64,000 nucleotides of DNA, from assembly GCA_010093605.1 (NCBI GenBank), contig MU004187.1, positions 501,383 to 565,382 of the forward strand, in the 5' to 3' direction. The notes beneath the pieces were generated by a model. It did not search any database. It was given only the letters and a program-made list of their open reading frames with translations, and was not told the DNA's origin. Source of the stretch: Lophium mytilinum. Its lineage: Eukaryota; Ascomycota; Dothideomycetes; Mytilinidiales; Mytilinidiaceae. Numbering within the stretch: position 1 is the stretch's first letter; each line of letters begins with the position of its first letter. The translations under genes were made by a program, and so were the position numbers. Positions 23,401 to 35,770 of the stretch are shown here, piece by piece.

Positions 23401-24269
23401 GTTCGACGTGGAGGTTGACTGCAACGGAGGATAGTTCGTCGTCGTTGGGTTCGCTGCCTAGTTCTGGTGGTAAATCTCCATCGATCTGGATATCAATGTT
23501 CTTTGCAGTGATCTCCAGTCTATCCAATGCTCCGACAATGTAGTTCTTGAGCATGACTGGCAAAGCTATACCAGTGCCCATTCCAACTTCGCTCTCATCA
23601 TCTCCGTCTTCGCTAGACGTCGCAGACTCTTGTAAATATTCGGACTGGGTGTTCAGCGCTTCTTCCAGCTCTTTGATTTCCTCGGCAGGTTCCTCTCTTA
23701 GGAAGGACTTTGCCATCTCTTCCGCCGTGGGAATGTACTCGTCCTCATCGTCGGATGAAAAAGTGCCTGTGGAGTCAGCCAAGGACTTCCGTCGTTGGAA
23801 TCCATCCTGTGGCGGACCCTGAGCGCTTTTACCAGGTGCTGATCTTGGTCCAGGTGTCGTCCCAGCCTTAGCTATGCCAGAAGTTTCCGGTACATCTGGA
23901 GCCAATCTAGCTTGTACTTGGACTCCTTCTATCTCGATCAGTATGCGAGGACTGCCAGCTTCCCAGGCCAGTGTGACTCGAAGGTGGGATACGCGGGCTT
24001 TCGAAAGATGCAGTTCTGGGGGGAGATTTAAGTTGAGAAGCGTTATCAGTTTCTATAGATTCAAGTTAGCCTAGGGATCATGAAAGTGGATATGTACGGG
24101 TACCGACCTTGACACGCAGTCCCACGTCGCGAACCTCCAGGGTTGTCCGTTTGCCCACGGCGACGTTGACAAAGTCCGAGGGATCCTTGTCGAGTATGTC
24201 TGCATGGCGGAGAGCGTAGAGGAGTATCTTCTTCCCGATGGACGAAGAAATGTTGGTGAAAAAAGCCAT
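17490..24269 (-). CDS. ATG2: Autophagy-related protein 2 (lipid-transfer protein)
   Basis: ATG2 is a rod-shaped bridge-like lipid-transfer protein that feeds phospholipids from the ER to the growing phagophore. It works with ATG18 and ATG9. Four exons (24269-24108, 24052-18554, 18504-17563, 17510-17490) give about 2,207 residues. The chorein-type N-terminus starts [20 protein letters not shown] and continues through [11 protein letters not shown], joined by a 55-nt intron to [21 protein letters not shown] long Ser-rich, presumably disordered segment covers roughly residues 150-750. The conserved C-terminal region contains [19 protein letters not shown], formed across the 18553-18505 intron, and [18 protein letters not shown], the ATG2 C-terminal (CAD-type) domain. 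The last exon encodes only KYKSSY and the stop. All introns are GT-AG and the gene appears intact. Confidence 0.95.
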
Positions 24270-24880
24270 GGCCGCGGCGAAGGTGTGAGTGCCGGCCTTG
24301 CTCTGGACTACCGGAGCATGAGGGTCAGATCCATAAGAGACGCTCGCCTGCAGCAGCGGAGGGATGTCTGGGGCCAGGTGAAGATGGAGAAAGTGGGCGA
24401 GAGAAGGATAACGAGATAATGATTAATAGATCAGGAAGTATGGTAGCGAGGTGGTCTGGCACACGGTTGTGGTCTATATGCAGACACGGAACAAAGGCGA
24501 AGCTGAGATGGTTGGAGGGAGCGGTAGAGAGGTGGGATGTGGCATGCAGCCACTCGTGGACGCGGGGGTCACAGGGGAAGATGGCACGCTCGAGGAGGGT
24601 TTGCTGGGGAGCAGTGAATTGCCAGCGAACGTGATATGATGATGCCTCGTGCTACCTACGGTCGGCATCCCGGTGCCCGAGCGCCTTGCAGCGGCAAGCC
24701 CCCGCCAGACCTGCCCCTCAGGCCCCTCGCCAAGCACCAAGCACGCCCTACACGTCTCAGAACCACCAACCCATAATAGAAGGTGAACTAGTAAGCCTAG
24801 AGAGTTGCCTGATCGTCTTTTCTTTTCTTCACTCTTTCACTCATATTTCGAATTACTACTTTGTAATATCAACCCCCCAA
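24270..24880. promoter_or_regulatory. Divergent promoter between ATG2 and the adenosine-deaminase-like gene
   Basis: About 610 nt separate the two divergent starts. The frame of the downstream gene stays open upstream to 24686. The extra residues look non-conserved, so I treat them as leader. No TATA box or known operator is evident. Confidence 0.35.
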
Positions 24881-26775
24881 ATGGCGCCGCCGACTCCAGC
24901 CAGCGACGACGCAGCGTGGGAGAAGGAGGAAGGCATCCCGAGTCTGACAGATCCATTCATTCAAAAGTACCTCGAGGGACGCGATGCCCTCGTGGCACAG
25001 GAGAAGAAACAGAGAAGTGGTTGGTGAATATATAAGTACTATTGTGAAGATATAAGTCTAACAACTTCCAGACCGCGTGTTTCGCGAGAATCTTTCTCCA
25101 ATGAGCACTGAAGCATGTGCTATCGTTGATCAGATCCGGTTCGAAGAACAGCAGACCCTGTGGACTCGAGAGTACGAAGACAGCTTGTCCCAGGATGGAG
25201 ATGTGTTCCCGGGCATGATGTTCACCCTTGCCAAGGACCGGATGGAAAAGAGCAAGCTGTGGAAGATAATTCGAAAGATGCCTAAAGGCACTCTCCTTCA
25301 TTGTCATCTCGAAGCCATGGTGGATTTGGACTGGGTGCTGGAGGAAGCCTTCGCGACTGAAGGTGTATGTATCACGAGCTCCGGACATCTGTCCACCGAA
25401 GCTGCACGACTGAAGACCCCTTTCTCGTTCACATATGCAAAGACCACAACCGCTGAAGGTCCTTCTATCTGGACCGACTCATATACCACCAATTCAGTGA
25501 TTCCGATTGCTGCAGCTGCCGACAGTTTTCCGGAAACAGGACGTAAAGGCTTCTTAGAGTTTGTCAAGTCACGCTGCCGTATCACCCCACAAGAGAGTCT
25601 CAAGCACCACGAAGGAGTAAATGAGATCTGGCGGAAGTTCATATCCTGTTTCCCGATTCTCGGCAGCTTGATCTACTATGAGCCAATCTTCCGGAAGTTC
25701 ATCAGAGGGATGTGCAAACAGCTTGTAGACGACGGAGTCTACTATGTCGACATGCGAGCAGCCTTCTATACTCCATACAGGAGTCTGGGGAGCGAAGAAT
25801 GGGACCCCGATTACTTCAACTACCTCGATCACATGGACGATGAGATCGAGAAGTTCAAGGCATCGGAAGAAGGGAAAGACTTCTGGGGCGCGCGCATGAT
25901 ATGGACCACGGTGCGGCAATTCGACAACCGTGGCATTGTTGAAGGTAAATCGTCCTTTCCTTTTTCATCTCCACTTTCTTTCCATCTGTTCCCCTATCAC
26001 ACATCTCGCTACCAAATATCCCACTCCCACAAACCACCAACTAATCCACCCAGGAATGAAACAATGCCTCGAAATGAAAGCCACCTTCCCGCACCTAATC
26101 TGCGGCTACGACCTCGTCGGCCAAGAAGACCTCGGCCGCTCCCTCTCCTCCCTCTCCCCCCTCCTCTTCTGGTTCCAAAAGCGCTGTGTTGAAGAAGGCC
26201 TCAGCATCCCCTTCTTCTTCCACGCCGGCGAAACCCTCGGCGACGGCGACAGCGTCGACGAAAACCTCTTTGATGCCGTCGCGCTCGGCACACGTCGCAT
26301 CGGCCACGGCTTCTCCCTCTACAAGCACCCCTTACTCATCGACATGGTCAAGGAGAAGAAAATCCTTGTCGAGAGCTGCCCAGTAAGTAACGAGGTGCTG
26401 AGATTGACGGGCAGTATTCTTTCCCACCCGCTCCCGGCGCTGTTGGCGAGGGGCGTCCCGGTGGCGTTGTGTAATGATGATCCGACCATTTTAGGGCAAG
26501 GGGCGATGGGTATGAGCCACGATTTCTGGCAGGCGCTGCAGGGGTGGGAGAATCTGGGGTTGGCGGGGCTGGGAAGTCTTGCGGAGAATAGTGTGAGGTG
26601 GGCGAGCTACGAGGATCTAAGTATCAAGGAGTGGCAAGCTGAGATCAAGGACGGCATGTTAGGAAAAGGAGAGAGGGCAGCGCGGTTGAAGGAATGGACG
26701 AGGAGGTGGGAGAGGTTCTGCGCATGGGTTGTGGAGGAGTATGGGCCGGACGTGGATCTGGAGCCTGAGGAGTGA
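24881..26775 (+). CDS. Adenosine deaminase-related growth factor (ADGF/CECR1-type) deaminase
   Basis: This predicted zinc amidohydrolase deaminates adenosine or a related nucleoside. Three exons (24881-25019, 25072-25944, 26054-26775) give 577 residues. The catalytic set is complete: HCHLEAM (metal HxH), IPFFFHAGET (HAGE), RRIGHGFSLY (GHG), ESCPVSN, and ALCNDDPTIL with the Asp pair that binds metal and base. The N-terminal segment before the barrel and the overall length fit the ADGF/CECR1 branch rather than classical ADA. Unlike animal secreted members it lacks an obvious signal peptide at the chosen start, suggesting a cytosolic enzyme. It is convergent with the AtuA-like gene, with 294 nt between stops. 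Confidence 0.9.
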
Positions 26776-27069
26776 GGTGGTGGTCTAACGAAGGAAGGTC
26801 TCTTCATCGAGATCAAGCTTCGTGCATTAAGTTCGAATTAGTTCTTGTTCAACACTTGTAGACTATATCCAAGGTTAGATGGCGTGGATTTTTGTCGGAG
26901 CGAATATAAAGGAGCTGTTCAATGCATTAGTTACACGATTGCACGTGACTTTTGTGCCGCACATTTGTAATAACTAAACAAGCTTCTTACAAGAAAACGC
27001 CTAACGAGTACACGTAACACAATCTGGGATAATCAAGTCCTGAAAACAAAGACCAACTCTTACAACGCC

Positions 27070-29060
27070 CTAAATCCGTCCCCTATCCAAGAACTTCTTC
27101 GGCATATCAATCGTCTTCGCCCTCATATACTCCCCCGCATTCTTCCCCAACGTATCATAATTCGAGCAAGCATTATAACCCCTATCCAGATGATCATGCA
27201 GCAAGAAATGCACCGAGTTGATATTCGGCAACTCAAACCGATCAATCGGCTTGCCCTTGTACTCCTGCGGCCCCAGCAGCTCCTTGATGCGGTCGATGGT
27301 CAGGAAGCTCCGCAGCCAGTCCCACTCGTCGTCATGCCGCACGAAAAAGCCAACGTTGCAGTCCGAAGCCTTGTCGCCAGAGCGTCCGGCGACGATGTAG
27401 CCCATGGGCGCGCGCACGGTCTCGCCGAAGGAGTCGAGGGAGACGGGGTTCGAGGTCTCGTAGGAGGCTTGTTGGCGCGGGTACTCTTTCGTGATTTTGG
27501 GGGAACCGAGGTTCCTGACTGTCTTCTCGCCGAAGAGGTTGTGCACGTTGAGGTTGATTTCTGATTGGGGCATTAAGGCGACCCAGTATTCGTAGTAGGG
27601 CTTCGGCACGATTTGGCGTAGATCGTTGCTGAGTGAGAGACCAGGCGCGCTCTGCAGGAAGACTTCGAGACACCATCGGTTGAAGGCGTTGGGGATGTCT
27701 GGGCGGAGAAGTTCGGGGTCGTTGCTTTGGGCGAAGATGCGGAAATCGACGGTGGTGACGTCTTGATTGCGGCCGTCGATGACGGAGGAGCCGTTTTGGT
27801 GGAAGTTGAGGCAGGTGAAGCGCTTGACGTTGTCGCCCATGGCGTAGCGGATTTGGTCTTCGGTGATTTGGCACTTTTCTTCGATGTCGAGGCCGCAGAT
27901 GAACATGTGCCACTCGCATTGCCACCCGGCGGGAGCGGTGATGCCGATCTTTGTGGTGGGGGGTGGTGGAAGCCCTGTTATTGTGTCAACTTGAGAAGGG
28001 CAAGGGAGACATGTTTGGACGAACCCTTTATGCCTGTCACGCGTACATGATCCTCTCCTATTTGCTCCATCTTGATGCCGCTGATATCAGCTACTACGTC
28101 GCAGTTGTAGTACAAAGGACCCTGGATCTCATAGAGGAGTTGCGAAGTCGCCGACGCCACAGTCATGCACCCTCCAGTGTCTTTCTCCTTCGCGAGGTTG
28201 AAGTCTCCGTTAGACTCAATCTCCGCAATGGGGAATCCCATATTGACGTGCTTTTTAGCCTTGATGAGGTCCTTGAACATGGAATAGTAACCGCCCGTAA
28301 CGTAGGCTGAACATTCGATCAAGTGACCCGCAATAAGACTAGCTGCGAGCTCATCAAACTGATCCACATTCCAGTCGTGCCACCATCTGAAAATAGTGTT
28401 AGTTCTTTATCGTTTGAAGCAAGAGGAACGCACTTACGCAGCAGCACCAATGACAGGAGCAGCATCAGCAACTCGACCACAGATGACGATATCAGCACCA
28501 TCCCGGAAAGCTTCAGCAATGCAGAGACCACCAAGGTAAGCTTGCGCGCAGACAGGCTCCATTCCCCACTCCTCAAGCTTCTTGCCGTGCATCAAGCTCT
28601 CGAACTTCTCCCCTTTGGCAATAAGTTTGTTCACTTGGGGAGTAACCTCATCACCCTCGATCCACGAGACCTTCAGGTGACCGGCGTTTTGGTCGTTCAG
28701 CATCTTAACGCAGACCTCTGCAAGAAGCTCGGTATCACTGGCGCCAGCATTGACAGCTAGCTTGGTTCCGTTCTTGACAAGGTTTGGAATGGCCGGTTCG
28801 AAGCATTGTAGGAAGGTATCCGCGTACATGGCACCTTTCATGCGCTCCTCGAGGGGCAATTTTTGGGACTCGCCCTTTGCCAGGTTCTTCTGCTTTCCAG
28901 ATCCATGTAGGGTCATGGTCATCTCCGATAGCCAGTCTCCGATGACAACGTCGACATCTGGGTCGCCAGCCATCCGCGTGATAGCCAAAGCTCGATCAGT
29001 GAAGCCACCGGAGCACCCGGCAATGCGCACCGCGCGCTTCGTGTCTCTTGAGGGTGACAT
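27070..29060 (-). CDS. AtuA-family protein (acyclic terpene utilisation, DUF1446)
   Basis: The family is named for Pseudomonas AtuA of the citronellol/geraniol degradation pathway. Its biochemical role is not firmly established. Three exons (29060-28438, 28386-28025, 27974-27070) give 629 residues in frame. The N-terminal domain starts VRIAGCSGGFTDRALAI and contains VNAGASDT and ADIVICGRVADAAPVIGAAA. Across the first intron it continues as WWHDWNVDQFDELAASLIAG. The C-terminal part contains GYIVAGRSGDKASDCNVG, a typical AtuA signature. There is no signal peptide. It is divergent from the aldo-keto reductase gene, 770 nt away, which opens the accessory block and may share regulation with it. 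No carboxylase partner is present. Confidence 0.85.
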
Positions 29061-29830
29061 ATTATTTAATGTTGAAATCGATTTCGAGATACAATGGCAA
29101 TAGAAAAAGAAGAGACGGAAATTTTACCACAGTGGGAGCTACGTATTGGATATATAAAGCAGCCTTTCTTGGGCCCCGCCTAAAGCGTGAACAGGCACAG
29201 CAGAGCTAGCAGTCATTGATGTAGCCATCCGAGCAATAAGCGTCCGTTACGCTGAGAAACGCGTCCTGAGAACAGACAGGAAAAGAGCGATGCGAGGACG
29301 GAAAATGTTTATCGAATGGAAAGCCTAGAGTGGGACGACTACTGCGGATAACCCTACCCCGCACCATGGTTGAGGGGGCGTCACAGGAACGCCGTGGTGG
29401 GGCAATTTTGTCCTGAGACCAATTTTCAGGGGTCATTGTGATAAAGCATGTACTTTTGGAGAAGGTTTCTCAGCCCTTGGATGCGGGTTGTGCGTATCCC
29501 AGGACTCTTGGATAGATGGTGGTTGTAAAGGGGAGATATTGAGCCGAGAGAACGCTGTGACCTCGCGGAATCGCGACCCGACGGGTCTTTGAAGACGGAC
29601 ACTCCTGCCTGTACCTCGTGGAGATCCACCACCATTGCAAGCATCCCGGGCTGTATCCGCAGACGCTAATCGGATCCAAAGGAAATGCATTTGCGCGTTG
29701 TATTCAGCCGCAAAATCGACCACGCGTGTCATCATGTCTTCCAGCAACGCGTGTCAACGGAAGGCAAAAGCAGTGGGCGAGACACGAAATTACTAACAAG
29801 ATCAGCTTATCCGTGAGGTCACAAGAAGCA
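29061..29830. promoter_or_regulatory. Divergent promoter, AtuA-like and aldo-keto reductase genes
   Basis: This is 770 nt with no supported gene. Overlapping short frames around 29430-29750 lack motifs. It must contain both divergent promoters. No clear binding site for a Zn2Cys6 regulator could be singled out by eye. Confidence 0.35.
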
Positions 29831-31134
29831 ATGGCTGAATCGCGAAAGAACAGAGTCGTGTTGGGTTGTAAGTGCCAAAGGCTTTCTCTCGAACTCCTTC
29901 ACATCGCTAATTGGGCCAGTGATGACATTTGGCCCAGTAAGGATATACATCTTCAAGTGAATGCTATGATGGCCAACCATTCGAATGTAGAACAAAGCAT
30001 GGGGTGCAAAAACAACTTCCCTCGACGAATACGGACGTTTTCTAGACTACTTTCAGTCGATGGGATACGATGAGGTGGACACAGCCCGCATGTATCAACA
30101 TGGTGAACAGGAAGGCTTCACTGCGCAGGTTGGCTGGAAGAAGCGTAACCTGAAGCTAGCCACAAAGGTAAGAGAACACTTGGGTTATGGTTCTGTGACT
30201 GTACTAACGTACAAGTGAATAGCTTTACCCAGTCAAAGGTGGAATGCATAGCCCTAAGAACCTACGTGAAGCTGTTGAGACGTCACTTCGAGAGCTCCAG
30301 ACAGACAGTGTAGATACCTTCTATCTTCACGCAGCCGACCGTAGCACGCCTTTCGCCGAGTCGTTGAAGGAAGTTAATGAGTTGTACAACGAAGGAAAGT
30401 TCCGCCAATTCGGCATCAGCAATTTCACCTCATTTGAGGTAGCGGAAGTCGTTATGACGTGTCATGCCAATGGCTGGGTACGACCAACAGTTTTTCAAGC
30501 CATGTATAACGCGTTCAGTACGTGCATGTCCCCACGTCGCCTAGCCTATACTGACTTCACCAGCGAGAGGAATGGAGGCTGAACTTGTCCCTGCCCTTAG
30601 GCGATACGGAATTGACATCTTGGTCTACAATGGCCTAGCGGGGGGTTTGTTTACTGGAAAATACAACGCAAAAAACACTGAAGCATCGGGAGAATTGACT
30701 CATGTCGATAAGACCTATCGAGCCCGTTACTTACGCGATGCACCCCTTGAAGCACTTAGTCTTGTTGAGCCGATTGTTCAAAAACACGGCTTGACTTTAG
30801 TTGAGACTGCTATCCGCTGGCTCATACATCACAGCGCCCTCAACATGCGCTCGAAAGGTGGCAATGAGTAAGTCACCTAAAGATCCCCGTCATCATATCT
30901 AAATCACTGACTTACTTACGAAGTGGCATTCTTACTGGAGCTAGTAGCCTCGAGCAATTCAAGACTACTTTGCCGCAGTTTGATAAAGGGCCGCTTCCCC
31001 AGGAGGTGGTAAAAGCTCTAGATGATGGATGGAAAATATCGAAGGCACAGGCGGCCGATTATTGGCACCTTGACCTAGCATACACCTACGATACAACCAA
31101 GGTGCTTTTTGGGTACTCTATAGATGACCACTAA
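29831..31134 (+). CDS. Aldo-keto reductase (AKR7/aflatoxin-aldehyde-reductase-like)
   Basis: This NADPH-dependent cytosolic carbonyl reductase has an unknown substrate. The model has six exons: 29831-29867, 29920-29936, 29991-30167, 30223-30517, 30564-30867 and 30924-31134. Together they give 346 residues in frame. Exon 2 is only 17 nt and encodes LMTFGP across its junctions, the expected first-strand block. Catalytic residues are visible: DTARMY (Asp and Tyr), LATKLYP (Lys) and FYLHAAD (His). The C-terminal half has GISNFTSFEVAEV, YNGLAGGLFTGKY and GASSLEQF, the last contacting the cofactor in this family. It heads a co-oriented run with the EthD-like, MFS and regulator genes. The exon 3 acceptor (after GTAG, 29990) is the least certain junction. 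Confidence 0.85.
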
Positions 31135-31616
31135 GGTTCAATGCGGCACAACAGACTTGAAACTGCCTCGTCCACGGTGATGCCTCATTAAATCCGAGTA
31201 AACATCTGAATGAGTGAACCAGCTTGAGGTCGGCCGACGCACTGACCTTCACCCGTCCCTGCTTATGAGCTAATGCAGCTTGAAGCTTCACTGCGGGGTC
31301 ATCTGCCCCACACAGTAATGTCAATTTCTGTCCGTGGGTCCTAGGTGATGGCCGGATCGTTACGCGCTCACACGCGACAGCCGAGATAGAATAACCGGAC
31401 TTGGTGAACACAATTGCTTTCCAATATACAACTGGCTTCTACGTGCACATGACACTATAGGATAAATAACCACAAAGACGCCCAGTCGTACGATTGTTCT
31501 CTCGAAACATCTCGGTACTGGCTTCGAAGAGTAGCCCCCTCGTTCCTACATAATGTAAATAGTTCATGAGACACAAAAATCCCTAACTTTCTGTCAACAT
31601 TCATCAGCATTCTGAT
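31135..31616. other. Intergenic, upstream of the EthD-like gene
   Basis: About 480 nt, expected to hold the promoter of the downstream gene. I see no coding or repeat signal. Confidence 0.35.
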
Positions 31617-32425
31617 ATGGCGAACCCAAACCGCACTGTCTACTCCGGGCCTCCCCTCTCAGGCCCCGGCATCCTCTGGATCAACTCCAAGATCACCGCC
31701 CCAGACAAGCTCTCTCCGGAGCTCTTCAAGACGTGGTACGAGGAAGCACATATCCCGGACATTATCGGAGCAAAGAAAGGCAGTGTTCTGGCGGCATGGA
31801 GATACCAATGTGCGAATCCCGAGCGGCCAGCGCCCTATCTCGCGCTCTACAGCATCCCGGACTTGGCATTTTTACAAACAGCCGAATTCAGGGCTGTTCC
31901 CATGGTACACGAGATGCTGCCGGAAGGCGGTCCTATCCACAAGTTTGCAAACTTCGACACGAGATACTATAAGAAGATTCAGGTGTTTGAGAAGGAGGGG
32001 AAGACGAGACCTGGTATGTCGCGTCGTAATGGAAAGATGGACCGTACATTATACTAACACCTCTAGGACGCGGCGTCAACATCAACTCAGCGGCGATCCA
32101 GCCTGCAGAGGGTATGGAAGAGGAGCTTGATAAGTGGTACCGCGAAGAGCATCTCGAGCAGGTCTCGAACGAGCCGGGCTGGATCCGGAGTACGCGGTTC
32201 GAGCTCGTGTTCAAGGTGGGGGATAAAGGCGTCGCGAACTCAGAGGTGACCCCGAAGTGGCTGGCGATTCACGAATTTGAGGCGGACGGGTTGCTTGGAG
32301 ACATGCCAAGGCCTTTAAACCCAGTATCTGACTTGACAAAGAAGATTGTGGGGAATGCGATCAAGGTGGACGCGGCCAAGTTCACTTTAATCAGGGGAAT
32401 AGGAGATGAGTTGGCGCCATTGTAG
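31617..32425 (+). CDS. EthD-like dimeric alpha/beta-barrel protein
   Basis: Proteins of the EthD/dimeric alpha-beta-barrel group include small enzymes and accessory proteins in degradation and polyketide pathways. A specific reaction cannot be assigned. Two exons (31617-32013 and 32067-32425) joined by a 53-nt intron give 251 residues. The protein looks internally duplicated. An N-terminal half carries LFKTWYEEAHIPDIIG. A C-terminal half carries ELDKWYREEHLEQVSN. Both share the W-Y-x-E-x-H pattern of EthD-like folds. No signal peptide is seen. Its place between a reductase and an MFS transporter suggests a role in the same pathway, which is inference from position. Confidence 0.75.
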
Positions 32426-33529
32426 AGGGGACTGTATCGTTTTCCTAGACCGATGTAGAAGATATCACATACATTTTCGAGATCTGCAAGTTTCGTGAAC
32501 GATCTTGGAGTCTGTAGTTTGGAAGGAAGTGAATTAGGGGGTCGTCCACTTGCGGTTTAGCGTGCCCTGCTGGCAACCTCTCACGTCTCCACAGCCATCA
32601 TGCCTCCTGGCCTTTCCTCCTCGCCATCCGAGAAGTTGTTCTCTACAGCTGCATGCTACCACCCATTCTATCATCTCCCATTGACGCCTTTACGCGTCCA
32701 TCAGGCTGCTCGACGTCTTACTGTTCATAGATCGAGATTCTCAGGGGCATAGAAGTCGATACGCTTTTCCCTGCTCTAAGCCACATCCCCGCTCTCTCTG
32801 CACAGACATCCCCTCCCCAAAAGTCAATCAGGCTAGCCAGCATTAAGCTTCGGCCTGAATATCTGCTCTGTAGAACTCCCGGGTCGAACATACGCGGAGC
32901 TAGAATCCAGTCGCGGAAAGGGACGCAACCGATCTTAGAACGCAGGCGAATCAGACGCTAGATTCACCCATCAAGAAAGTCAATTGCGGGGGAAGGCCGT
33001 TTGCCATGCTTCCCCAGACCATGGGACTCGTGTAGCCAGCTCGTCGGGCATCAGCCGAGCTTCCCCACGGGGTAGTCCCAAAATGGTGTACCAATAGACT
33101 TCCCGTCAACGCCCCTTCGTCTAAAGAGCGCTTGATTGCACTGCTCCATTATGCAAGCCCTTCGTAGCCTGGAAAGACGACGAGCTAATCTGTAGCGACA
33201 GACGAACGAGCGTAAAGCCTCAGCTTCGCTAGAAGTTCGTTGTAAGGTCTAAACGAGAGTCTTGCCGAGTGTAATACCTACGAGACAATCTTGGATCCTT
33301 TACCCGCATGGCGTTGTTACCCCAAAATGACTAGCTTAAATATATGCTGGTGCAAATGGAGGGCTATTGTCATAAGTCAAAAGCTTCTCACCCCTCACTT
33401 CCCAGTCCTGCATCTCTCCTTGATCGAGATCAATCGAGAACTTCTCAGTACATGCGCTGCTGATCTGTCACAGACGATCCTACCTATTTTCTGACAGAAG
33501 TCCTACCGACAGAGTGGATTACCGTCACA
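32426..33529. promoter_or_regulatory. 1.1-kb upstream region of the MFS gene
   Basis: I see no gene here. The region ends with the leader of the MFS gene. It contains two CTTCCCCA blocks about 50 nt apart (near 33010 and 33060), whose significance is unknown. Confidence 0.35.
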
Positions 33530-35770
33530 ATGTCAGATACTGATAAAAATCCTGTCACGATGGCTGAAAAGCTCGAGATTGAATCAACAGAGCAGGCACA
33601 TACAGCTCATCATAGCCATGAGACTCATGATGAGATTATTGTGCAGCAGCTCGAGACCGCTGGCCGCGAAGTTGGTTTCACGTTCAAGACGTTCCTCGCA
33701 GTAGCCGTAGGTTGCCTCTTGAACAATCTGCCAATGCTTTCCCACGTGTAACGATCACGCAGTCGCTGTGTATATGCTACAATGCATACCTCTTCAGTCT
33801 GAATATCCCTGCTACCACTTTGAGCTTCATCAATGCCGATCTTGGGCCAGATCCTCGGTAAGTCCCTCAGACAACTCCTTATTCATCATCTTCCAGACGA
33901 TTTACTAATTAACCACTCTAGTTATACGTGGGTTACCATCTCGTGGAGCTTGGGAGGCGCAATTCTTGTTACGGTCGGTGGCAGACTGAGTGATCTCTTC
34001 GGACGCAGATACTTCTTCCTTACTGGTTCTATCTTAGTCTTTTGCGGCGGCATCATAGGAGCAACTGGCCACTCCATTAGCCAGATGATTGCGAGTGGTG
34101 TTATGTTTGGAGTTGGTTCCGGGTTTTTGGAGATGTCCTTTGCTGCTGTCCAGGTACCTCCCTTGTCCCGTGCCCAGCGCACAACTGGGTTGCTTTTCCA
34201 AACGTATCTAACCCTGTTCTAGGAAATCGTACCTGCTGAGTGGAGGATGTTCACTATAGGCTGCTTTGAGGCAACCGGCTTCATTGCCCAATCTACTCCC
34301 TTAATCTCTTGGGCTATGATCAAGAACACTGGCACCTGGCGATACGCCTACTGGTACATGGAGGGGTTCCAGGGGCTTGCCGTTCTTGTCATATTCTTCT
34401 TCTACCATCCTCCAACCTTCGAGACGAAGCATCGAGGTATGCTATTTGAGATTCAGCATTGCTAAAGTACATGATGCTAATCCGTTCACTCTAGAGGATC
34501 ATAAATCGAGGATGCAGATTTTCAAGGATACTGATTTCGTTGGCTTCTTCTTGTTCATCGTAGGTTGTGTCATCTTGCTGATTGGTATTTCCTGGGGTGG
34601 TAAGCAATACAAGTGGACTTCGGCTGGCGCAATTGCACCTATCGTCCTAGGAGGCTTGACTTTGGTTGCGCTCGGATTTTGGGAAGTATACGGCAAGCCC
34701 AAGTATCCCATTCTTCCGCCTCATTTGTTCAAGAACGTCCGGCAGTAGGTGACTCACATACTCATCATACTGCGGAAGCTAATATGTGTAAGATTCACCA
34801 TGCCAATCATTGTTATCGCCATCAGTGGAATGCAATACTACTCATAAGCTACAATGTGGCCGAGGATGTCACAACTACTCTATGCTACGACTCCAATCGA
34901 CAAAGGCTTGTACGCAGAGGTCCTGCCACTTGGGACCATTTGTGAGTTTTTGGGCATTCTAAATTGAGCATAGCAGTCGCTGACCTGTTGAAAAGGTGGA
35001 GGAATCTGGCTCATGAGCTCTAAAAAGATTGGTCATCAGCGGTGGCAAGTCACCTTTGCCATAATTCTCCAGTAAGATACGGGCAGTGAACAGTTTCTTG
35101 AAGGTCTTTCACTAACTTATAGCAAAGAACTACCTTCTGTGGTGCTATGGCCAGCGCAACTCTTGACAACCATGTCAAGTCTATCATTTTCCTCTTCATC
35201 ATCGCATTATGTGTGCCCCCAACACAGCTTGTTCCCATTGTACGTCTATCGTTTCGAGTTCAACCACGATATCATTTCTCACTACTATAACAGGTCATGC
35301 TTTCTTATGGCATCGAGGATCAAAATGACATCGGCGTGGCTTGCGGAATTGCTGGCACCGCTCGATTACTGATGGGGGCCACAGCCACTGCCATATACAG
35401 CAGCATACTTAGCAACGAATACTCAGAAAAACTTCCTGGGGAAGTCACGAACGCCGTCAAGAACTTAGGCTTCCCGCCGGCGAACATCCCCAAACTCATT
35501 GCTGCTGCTAAGCTTGGAACTGCGAAGGCGTACGCTGCGGTCCCTGGTATTACGCCGGCAATAGAAGGTGCGATTGCATTGGCAAATAAGGAGGCGTACC
35601 TTCAGGCTTTCCACGTTGTGTTCTTGGCTAGTCTTGCGTTTGGGTGTATTGGTGTAGTTGCTGCCTTCTTCACCGAAAGTGTCGATACAAGGAAGTATAC
35701 GAAGAGGACTTTCGCAGTTGTGGAGAACGAACATAAGAACGAAGTGCAGGATGTCAAAGGAGAAGCTTGA
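33530..35770 (+). pseudogene. MFS transporter (DHA2/TRI12-siderophore type) with one in-frame stop
   Basis: This is a 14-helix-type MFS transporter. Nine exons join in frame: 33530-33706, 33763-33857, 33922-34153, 34223-34436, 34495-34744, 34793-34941, 34996-35071, 35128-35239 and 35294-35770. They give 593 codons before the terminal stop. Clear blocks are GGRLSDLFGRRYFFLTG (motif A), GVGSGFLEMSFAAVQEIVP, GTWRYAYWYMEGFQG, PPHLFKNVRQFTMP and WPRMSQLLYATTP. A TAA at 34845-34847 interrupts exon 6 between MQYYS and ATMWPRMSQ. The flanks stay in one frame and the spacing between YY and WP matches relatives. No GT-AG intron of workable length removes it. It sits between the EthD-like and regulator genes. 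It is either a recent pseudogene or a sequence error. Confidence 0.65.

Noticed and set aside
24686-24880. N-terminal extension of the adenosine-deaminase-like protein from an upstream ATG
   Set aside because: The extra 65 residues are low-complexity and unlike the family. The ATG at 24881 follows a pyrimidine/A-rich leader and gives a family-like start.
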